A stretch of DNA of 8,815 bases from an uncultured Desulfovibrio sp. (GTDB lineage: Bacteria > Desulfobacterota > Desulfovibrionia > Desulfovibrionales > Desulfovibrionaceae), in contig CAMBWG010000074.1 of NCBI GenBank assembly GCA_945871415.1, forward strand, positions 1-8,815, given 5' to 3'. The notes under the pieces were generated by a model. The model saw only the letters and a program-made list of their open reading frames with translations, searched no databases and was not told where the DNA came from. This document shows positions 1-3,773 of the stretch, one piece after another. The translations under genes and the position numbers were made by a program. Each line of letters starts with the position of its first letter. Position 1 is the stretch's first letter.

Positions 1-1370
1 TGGAGTATTATCTGGACATGCTCCATCAGCGCAAGCTCAAGGGCAATATTTACAAGGGTGTCATTCATAATATCGACACCAATCTTCAGGCGGCGTTTGT
101 CAGCTACGGCACGGGCAAGAACGGCTTTCTCCAGATCGACGAGGTCCATCCCGAGTATTATCTTGCGCCGCACGAGCCCGCCCGGGGCAAGAAGTTCCCG
201 CCCATTCAGAAGGTGCTGAAGACCGGGCAGGAAGTGCTGGTGCAGGTGGTCAAGGAGCCTACCGGCAACAAGGGCGCTTTCCTGACCACATGGGTCTCGC
301 TGGCCGGACGTTTTCTTGTGCTGACCCCCGGGCAGGAGCAGATCGGCGTATCCCGCAAGGTGGAAAGCGAGGAGGAACGCAGCCGCCTGCGCGAGATGAT
401 GAACGGCATTGATCCCGGTCAGGGGCTCGGCGTCATCGTGCGCACGGTCAGCGCCGGTACCACCAAGACGACGCTGAAAAACGATTTGCAGTACCTCAAG
501 CGCGTCTGGCGCGACATCCGCAAGAAGGCCACCGAGGAAACGGCTCCGGCGCTCATCTATCAGGAGCCGGGTCTGCCGCAGCGGGCCGTGCGCGATTATC
601 TGACCGAGGATGTGTGCGAAATCTGGGTGGATAATGCCGAACTGGCGGAAACCATCCGCGAGACGGTGTCGCTGCTTTTTCCGCGCAAGAAGGATCTCGT
701 CAAGCTGCACGGCGATGCGCGGCAGTCGCTCTGGGAACGCTTCAATCTGCGGCGGCAGCTCGATCAGATTTATGCCCGTGAAGTGCATCTGCCTTCCGGC
801 GGTCGTCTGGTCTTTGATCAGACCGAAGCGCTCATGGCCGTGGACATCAACTCCGGCAAGATTTCCGGTAAGACCAATTTTGAAACCATGGCCCACAAGA
901 CCAACATGGAAGCCGCCGAAGCCATAGCCCGGCAGCTCAAGCTGCGGGACGTGGGGGGGCAGGTGGTGATCGACTTCATCGAGATGCGCGACCGCAAGCA
1001 CGTGCAGGAAGTGGAGAAGACTCTGCGGCAGGCCATGAAGAACGACCGCGCGCGGCACGACGTGGGGCGTATGAGCTCGTTCGGGCTGCTCGAACTCGTG
1101 CGGCAGCGCACGGGGACGTCGGCGCTGGCCATTACGATGGAGCCCTGTCCGCATTGCGGCGGCACCGGGCAGCGCCGGAATATGGAATGGCAGTCTCTGC
1201 AGGCACTGCGGGAACTGCGCGCCCAGCTGCGCGGGCAGAACCATCAGGCCCGCATCTCCTACGAAACATCGCCGGAACTGGCGCTTTACCTCCTGAACCA
1301 TAAGCGGGATACGCTGCGAGAAATGGAACAGGAATACAAAAAGACCATCGAAATCGTGTTCCGTCCCTGA
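1..1370 (+). CDS. Rne/Rng family ribonuclease (RNase E/G), 5'-truncated by window
   Basis: Single-strand-specific endoribonuclease of the RNase E/G family, which processes rRNA and starts mRNA decay in the cytoplasm. The reading frame is open from the first complete codon at position 3, so the ATG at 18 is internal. Counting from position 3, an S1-type RNA-binding region (GNIYKG...AAFVSYG...GFL) opens the protein. The DNase I-like catalytic core has VDINSG with Asp281 and VIDFIEMRD with Asp324. The 43-residue spacing equals that of the E. coli RNase E catalytic pair D303/D346. The Zn-link CPHCGGTG has Cys382 and Cys385, again at the family spacing. This register implies only about 22 residues are missing. 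The protein stops about 70 residues after the Zn-link, with no long C-terminal degradosome scaffold, so its length resembles RNase G rather than RNase E. I give no symbol because short members of both subfamilies look alike. The stop is TGA at 1368-1370, 13 nt before a large hairpin repeat that may form the transcript end. Confidence 0.96.
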   Translation, partial: EYYLDMLHQRKLKGNIYKGVIHNIDTNLQAAFVSYGTGKNGFLQIDEVHPEYYLAPHEPARGKKFPPIQKVLKTGQEVLVQVVKEPTGNKGAFLTTWVSLAGRFLVLTPGQEQIGVSRKVESEEERSRLREMMNGIDPGQGLGVIVRTVSAGTTKTTLKNDLQYLKRVWRDIRKKATEETAPALIYQEPGLPQRAVRDYLTEDVCEIWVDNAELAETIRETVSLLFPRKKDLVKLHGDARQSLWERFNLRRQLDQIYAREVHLPSGGRLVFDQTEALMAVDINSGKISGKTNFETMAHKTNMEAAEAIARQLKLRDVGGQVVIDFIEMRDRKHVQEVEKTLRQAMKNDRARHDVGRMSSFGLLELVRQRTGTSALAITMEPCPHCGGTGQRRNMEWQSLQALRELRAQLRGQNHQARISYETSPELALYLLNHKRDTLREMEQEYKKTIEIVFRP

Positions 1371-1383
1371 TTGGGTATGTTTC

Positions 1384-1475
1384 TTGAGGGGGAAGGAACC
1401 CCCTTTGGCTGGCGCACAAAGGGTGTGCCTTCCCCCTCAAACTCCCCCCATCCTCCCCCAAACGCGCTTTTTTTC
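1384..1475 (+). repeat. Palindromic repeat copy R1 (hairpin + C-rich tail + T-run)
   Basis: The outer arms TTGAGGGGGAAGG (1384-1396) and CCTTCCCCCTCAA (1428-1440) are perfectly complementary over 13 bp. A 4/4 internal mismatch follows, then a 7-bp inner stem CCCTTTG/CAAAGGG (1401-1407 with 1417-1423) and a 9-nt loop. After the hairpin come a C-rich stretch, CGCGC and seven T (1468-1474). A diverged copy lies inverted at 1722-1805 with the same order of parts. Sitting 13 nt after the RNase stop codon, it may end that transcript, but the T-run is about 28 nt from the hairpin, so it is not a textbook intrinsic terminator. It looks like a REP/BIME-type or small non-autonomous dispersed element. 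The family is not one I can name. Confidence 0.75.
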
Positions 1476-1547
1476 GGAGGATGAGCAGCGCGGAGGCACG
1501 AACGTCTCCCCGCATTCGCCGTCCCCCGGTATTGCAGGCAGTTTGTT

Positions 1548-1612
1548 AACCATACGGCCTGTTGTTTTGCGGAAAATCTACGCTTTTTCCGTAAACGACA
1601 GGCCGTATGGTT
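1548..1612. repeat. Long imperfect inverted repeat (hairpin) between R1 and R2
   Basis: Arms AACCATACGGCCTGT (1548-1562) and ACAGGCCGTATGGTT (1598-1612) are perfectly complementary over 15 bp. The stem continues inward with a T/G wobble, GTTT/AAAC (1564-1567 with 1593-1596), a small bulge, and CGGAAAA pairing with TTTTCCG (1570-1576 with 1585-1591). An 8-nt loop remains, giving about 26 paired positions. The region is visibly less GC-rich than its surroundings. The right half also belongs to a module found again at 6781-6840. There is no T-run after it, so a terminator role is unlikely. A structured RNA, a protein-binding cruciform or a mobile-element end are all possible. Confidence 0.75.
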
Positions 1613-1643
1613 TGCACTATGAAGCATCTCAAACTGAAAATAT
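1584..1643 (+). repeat. Dispersed repeat module, copy A
   Basis: This 60-bp stretch matches 6781-6840 in the same orientation. Both contain TTTTTCC, then the identical 13-mer AAACGACAGGCCG (1593-1605 and 6792-6804). Exactly 36 nt after the start of that 13-mer both carry the identical TCAAACTGAA (1629-1638 and 6828-6837). The sequence between is diverged but of equal length. The module overlaps the right arm of the 1548-1612 hairpin. Two separated identical blocks at fixed spacing argue for common descent rather than chance. Confidence 0.6.
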
Positions 1644-1721
1644 CAGCCTGCTCGAAACAGACTGTCCGCGAGGCCGTTGCCGCAGGAAAGCCGGCAGCGT
1701 ACCCGGTTCCTGTTCCCCTTT

Positions 1722-1805
1722 GAAAAAGCGCGCCGGGGAAGGGATGGGGGCCTGGGAGGAAGGGAAACACCTCTCGCGCCGGCAGAGGGGGTTCCCTTCC
1801 CCCCG
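1722..1805 (-). repeat. Palindromic repeat copy R2, inverted relative to R1
   Basis: The arms at 1754-1774 and 1784-1804 pair at 18 of 21 positions around a 9-nt loop (1775-1783). Read on the minus strand it follows R1 closely: hairpin with GGAAGG and AACCCCCT blocks, a CCCCCATCC stretch, a second C-rich block, GCGCGC and a T-run (A-run 1723-1727 on +). The inner stem differs from R1 by a paired change: the third T of CCCTTTG is C here, and the opposing A is G. This keeps the stem intact. R1 and R2 thus flank about 245 bp in inverted orientation, as in a BIME-like cluster. Confidence 0.7.
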
Positions 1806-1814
1806 GATGATCTT

Positions 1815-1843
1815 TTGACAAGAGGGCGTCCCCCCGCTAGGCT
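1815..1843 (+). promoter_or_regulatory. Candidate sigma-70 promoter for the malic enzyme gene
   Basis: A perfect -35 TTGACA (1815-1820) is followed after exactly 17 nt by TAGGCT (1838-1843), which keeps the important TA...T positions of a -10 box. Transcription would start near 1850, leaving a leader of about 90 nt before the ATG at 1939. The -35 box begins only 10 bp beyond the end of repeat R2, so the repeat insertion could have shaped this promoter. It is predicted from consensus only. Confidence 0.5.
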
Positions 1844-1926
1844 TGCGCACGGCCTGCGGAGACGCCGCTTCTTTGCCGCGGCGGAACGCGCAGGCACGCT
1901 ATTTCCCGGTTGCCAATGTCCGGGCG

Positions 1927-1931
1927 AGGAG
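1927..1931 (+). promoter_or_regulatory. Ribosome binding site deciding the malic enzyme start
   Basis: AGGAG ends 7 nt before ATG 1939. The longer in-frame ATG at 1843 would sit inside the candidate -10 box and add 32 residues (rich in Arg and Ala) unlike the family, so 1939 is preferred. Confidence 0.8.
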
Positions 1932-1938
1932 AAAAACT

Positions 1939-3264
1939 ATGCCCCTGTTTACCCGTGAGGAAGCGCTGAACTATCACCGCGCGCCGCGTCCCGGCAAGCT
2001 TGAGGTGATTCCCGTCAAATCGTGCGAAAACCAGAAGGATCTTTCGCTGGCCTATTCGCCGGGCGTTGCGGATGCCTGCATGGCCATTCATGACGATCCG
2101 TCCACCGCGGCTCTCTATACGGGCCGCGCCAACCTTGTGGCCGTGGTGAGCAACGGCACGGCCGTGCTGGGACTCGGTAATATCGGGCCTCTGGCGGGCA
2201 AGCCCGTCATGGAAGGCAAGGGCGTTCTGTTCAAGACCTTTGCCGATGTGGACGTGTACGACATCTGCCTCAAGACGACGGACCCCGACGAACTGATCAG
2301 GGTCGTGGAGAACCTTGAACCCACGTTCGGCGGCATCAATCTGGAAGATATCAAAGCGCCGGAGTGCTTCTATATTGAAGACGAACTTAAAAAGCGCATG
2401 AACATTCCCGTCTTCCATGATGATCAGCACGGCACGGCCATCATTTCCGGTGCGGCGCTGATCAATGCCTGCGAGCTGACGGGGCGCGATATCGCTTCCG
2501 TGCGGGTGGTCATTGTCGGCGCGGGCGCCGCGGGCATTGCTTGTGCCCGTTTCTATACGCTGCTGGGTGTGAAGCGGGAAAATATCTGCATGTTCGATTC
2601 CCGCGGCCTGATTTTCAAGGGGCGCGCCGGTCTCAATGCCTGGAAGGAAGAGTTCGCCCAGTCCGAAAATCTGGGTGATCTTGCCGCCTGTCTGCGCGGT
2701 GCCGACGTGTTCCTCGGCCTTTCCCAGAAAGATCTGGTGAGCAAGGATATGGTGCGTTCCATGGCCCCGCGTCCCATCATCTTCGCCATGGCCAATCCTG
2801 AACCGGAAATTTCCTACGAAGACGCCAAGGACGCCGCTCCTGACGCCATCATGGGAACGGGGCGCTCCGACTATCCCAATCAGATCAACAATGTTTCCGG
2901 TTTCCCCTACATCTTCCGCGGAGCGCTGGATGCCGGAGCCTGCGAGATCAACGAGGCCATGAAACTTGCCGCCGCCCGGGCCCTGGCCGCGCTGGCCAAG
3001 GAACCCGCGCCCGCCGAGGTTCTGTCGGCCTACGGCGTGCAGTCCCTGTCCTTTGGCCCGGACTATATCATTCCCAAGCCGCTGGACCCGCGCATTCTGA
3101 CCGCCGTCACGCCCGCTGTGGCCCGTGCCGCCATGGAAAGCGGCGTGGCGACGCGCCCCATTGCGGATCTTGACGCCTATGCCCGCGGTCTGCGTGCCCG
3201 CGTGGATGCCGCACATGCGCGCATCCGTCCCTATGTGGCTGCGCTTGCCGGGCAGGAAGTGTAA
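1939..3264 (+). CDS. NAD(P)-dependent malic enzyme (oxaloacetate-decarboxylating)
   Basis: Cytoplasmic malic enzyme: oxidative decarboxylation of malate to pyruvate and CO2 with reduction of NAD(P)+, linking the C4-dicarboxylate pool to pyruvate. The 441-residue protein starts [10 protein letters not shown] behind AGGAG. The bacterial short-form fold is complete. [10 protein letters not shown] carries the likely catalytic Tyr39, and [13 protein letters not shown] carries Lys94, the family's general-base lysine. LEDIKAP (Glu136, Asp137) and FHDDQHGTA (Asp162) supply the metal ligands. [16 protein letters not shown] (about 190-206) is the dinucleotide-binding Gly loop, and NPEPEI and the [16 protein letters not shown] segment are also present. 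The phosphotransacetylase-like C-terminal domain of E. coli MaeB (about 759 aa) is absent, as in many stand-alone bacterial enzymes. I cannot settle cofactor preference from sequence. It probably has its own promoter (1815-1843). No classical terminator follows, only a strong hairpin without a T-run at 3298-3333. Confidence 0.96.
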   Translation: MPLFTREEALNYHRAPRPGKLEVIPVKSCENQKDLSLAYSPGVADACMAIHDDPSTAALYTGRANLVAVVSNGTAVLGLGNIGPLAGKPVMEGKGVLFKTFADVDVYDICLKTTDPDELIRVVENLEPTFGGINLEDIKAPECFYIEDELKKRMNIPVFHDDQHGTAIISGAALINACELTGRDIASVRVVIVGAGAAGIACARFYTLLGVKRENICMFDSRGLIFKGRAGLNAWKEEFAQSENLGDLAACLRGADVFLGLSQKDLVSKDMVRSMAPRPIIFAMANPEPEISYEDAKDAAPDAIMGTGRSDYPNQINNVSGFPYIFRGALDAGACEINEAMKLAAARALAALAKEPAPAEVLSAYGVQSLSFGPDYIIPKPLDPRILTAVTPAVARAAMESGVATRPIADLDAYARGLRARVDAAHARIRPYVAALAGQEV

Positions 3265-3266
3265 AA

Positions 3267-3294
3267 TTGTCTTTTACTTTCATCGCCTTATAGT
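3267..3294 (+). promoter_or_regulatory. Candidate promoter just after the malic enzyme stop codon
   Basis: TTGTCT (3267-3272, 4/6 to the -35 consensus) is followed after 16 nt by TATAGT (3289-3294, 5/6 to the -10 consensus). The predicted start, near 3300, falls at the foot of the 3298-3333 hairpin. The stretch is clearly more AT-rich than the coding DNA before it. It would drive whatever is transcribed from 3300 onward and possibly the sensor gene at 3774. Confidence 0.45.
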
Positions 3295-3297
3295 GAG

Positions 3298-3333
3298 ACT
3301 CCCGGCAATGGGCGCTGCCCTGTTGCCGGGAGT
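3298..3333 (+). other. Strong hairpin, 5' end of candidate transcript
   Basis: ACTCCCGGCAA (3298-3308) and TTGCCGGGAGT (3323-3333) pair perfectly over 11 bp. GGGC/GCCC (3310-3313 with 3317-3320) continue the stem around a 3-nt loop. The following bases (TCTGCGTTA) contain no T-run, so it is not a standard intrinsic terminator for the malic enzyme gene. Its 3' arm contains GGGAG (3328-3332), which would be the ribosome binding site of the weak ORF at 3342, so the fold could mask that site. A 5' stabilising stem-loop is an alternative. Confidence 0.7.
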
Positions 3334-3341
3334 TCTGCGTT

Positions 3342-3566
3342 ATGCGGGCAGGGATGTTTTGCCGTGCGGAAAAGAATGTTTGCAGGGTGGTTCCGAGTGT
3401 GGACATCAGTAGCGCAGTGGTCTACTATGGGGAACCTTCCCGGATAGAAACAGGATATGGAGGTGTCGCCGGCGTCGTCATGAACTGCCGCGTCAGGATG
3501 CGCGCCCCGGAAGATCGGGCGCGTACAGACGTTGTTTTCCCGGCGCACGCTCGTAACCGATCTTGA
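3342..3566 (+). CDS. Possible 74-residue hypothetical ORF (weak)
   Basis: ATG 3342 to TGA 3564-3566. Context is its main support: GGGAG (3328-3332) lies 9 nt before the ATG, a promoter-like sequence lies upstream, and the terminator-like hairpin begins 2 nt after the stop. The product (MRAGMFCRAEKNVC...) has three cysteines, no clear signal peptide or membrane segment, and resembles no family I know. Third codon positions are less G/C-rich than in the neighbouring genes, which argues against strong coding selection. It is more likely non-coding than coding. Confidence 0.15.
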   Translation: MRAGMFCRAEKNVCRVVPSVDISSAVVYYGEPSRIETGYGGVAGVVMNCRVRMRAPEDRARTDVVFPAHARNRS

Positions 3567-3568
3567 TG

Positions 3569-3589
3569 AAAAAGGCTTTCCGCCTTTTT
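3569..3589. terminator. Terminator-like hairpin, potentially bidirectional
   Basis: AAAAAGGC (3569-3576) and GCCTTTTT (3582-3589) form a perfect 8-bp stem with a 5-nt loop. The A-tract and T-tract make it usable on either strand. Flanking AACCGA (3555-3560) and TCGGTT (3589-3594) could form a competing outer pairing, because they share T3589 with the inner stem. Such alternatives occur in attenuators, but I cannot show switching here. Confidence 0.55.
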
Positions 3590-3773
3590 CGGTTCGCAAC
3601 CGTACCGGGACGGTACTCCCTCCCTGCCATGTGCGCAGGCCTGCGCAGGATGCGAACGGTGCGGCAATATCGCCGCCAATGCTCCAACCATGCCAGAGGC
3701 TGTCATGTCCCCCGTGTTTATGGCTTCAGGAAGCCGCCTTGCCCATCGGATACCGGTAAGAGACAAAACTCGT
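3590..3773 (+). other. Hairpin-rich leader upstream of the sensor gene
   Basis: No gene is seen here. Four short palindromes follow one another: GTACCG/CGGTAC (3602-3607 with 3611-3616); the perfect 16-bp TGCGCAGGCCTGCGCA (3632-3647); GCGGC/GCCGC (3661-3665 with 3672-3676); GGCTTC/GAAGCC (3722-3727 with 3730-3735). No convincing -35/-10 pair is visible, so the sensor may depend on the promoter at 3267 or on an alternative sigma factor. GC-rich DNA gives short palindromes by chance; the 16-mer is the least likely to be accidental. Confidence 0.4.
3632..3647. promoter_or_regulatory. Perfect 16-bp palindrome, candidate operator
   Basis: TGCGCAGGCCTGCGCA is fully self-complementary with no central gap and ends 126 bp before the preferred sensor start. 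As DNA it would suit a homodimeric helix-turn-helix regulator. As RNA it could form only a short hairpin. No regulator can be assigned. Confidence 0.35.

Larger units (their letters stand above)
3300..3590 (+). ncRNA. Candidate small transcript or long leader between maleate-side promoter and terminator hairpin (malic enzyme/sensor gap)
   Basis: Three signals are in the right order: a promoter-like sequence (3267-3294), a stable hairpin at the predicted 5' end, and a terminator-like hairpin with a T-run (3569-3589). Together they outline a transcript of about 290 nt. It could be a trans-acting small RNA, a small mRNA for the 74-codon ORF at 3342, or a conditionally terminated leader of the sensor gene. 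I see no match to 6S RNA, tmRNA, SRP RNA, RNase P RNA or the GEMM c-di-GMP riboswitch. Internal short hairpins include AGTAG/CTACT (3408-3412 with 3422-3426) and GGGAA/TTCCC (3430-3434 with 3437-3441). Existence as a transcript is inference. Confidence 0.3.

Noticed and set aside
1384..1818. 144-codon + strand ORF and overlapping minus-strand ORFs in the RNase-malic enzyme gap
   Set aside because: They are made of the repeats R1, R2 and the hairpin; translations are Pro/Arg-rich and share no family. No ribosome site is seen.
1843..1938. Upstream in-frame ATG extension of the malic enzyme
   Set aside because: It starts within the candidate -10 box, adds an Arg/Ala-rich tail foreign to the family, and a well-placed AGGAG supports 1939.
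1837..3216. 459-codon minus-strand frame opposite the malic enzyme gene
   Set aside because: Composition is shadow-like (Gly, His, Arg, Gln rich), no family motifs, and it lies over a fully recognised gene.
3261..3277. Small hairpin GTAAAA/TTTTAC over the malic enzyme stop codon
   Set aside because: Six AT-rich base pairs are too weak for a terminator, and the T-tract is part of the stem.
3409..3426. tRNA D-arm-like string GTAGCGCAGTGGTCTAC
   Set aside because: No acceptor stem, anticodon arm or TTCGA-type T-arm is found at the right distance, so it is not a tRNA.
3298..3594. CsrB-like RNA suggested by repeated GGA motifs
   Set aside because: About nine GGA triplets against roughly five expected at this GC content is only mild enrichment, and few sit in hairpin loops.
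3722..3742. sigma-54-like GG-N10-GC (AGGAAG...TTGCC) before the sensor gene
   Set aside because: Spacing fits, but the -24 part matches only weakly and lies in a palindrome; with so few fixed bases, chance matches are common.
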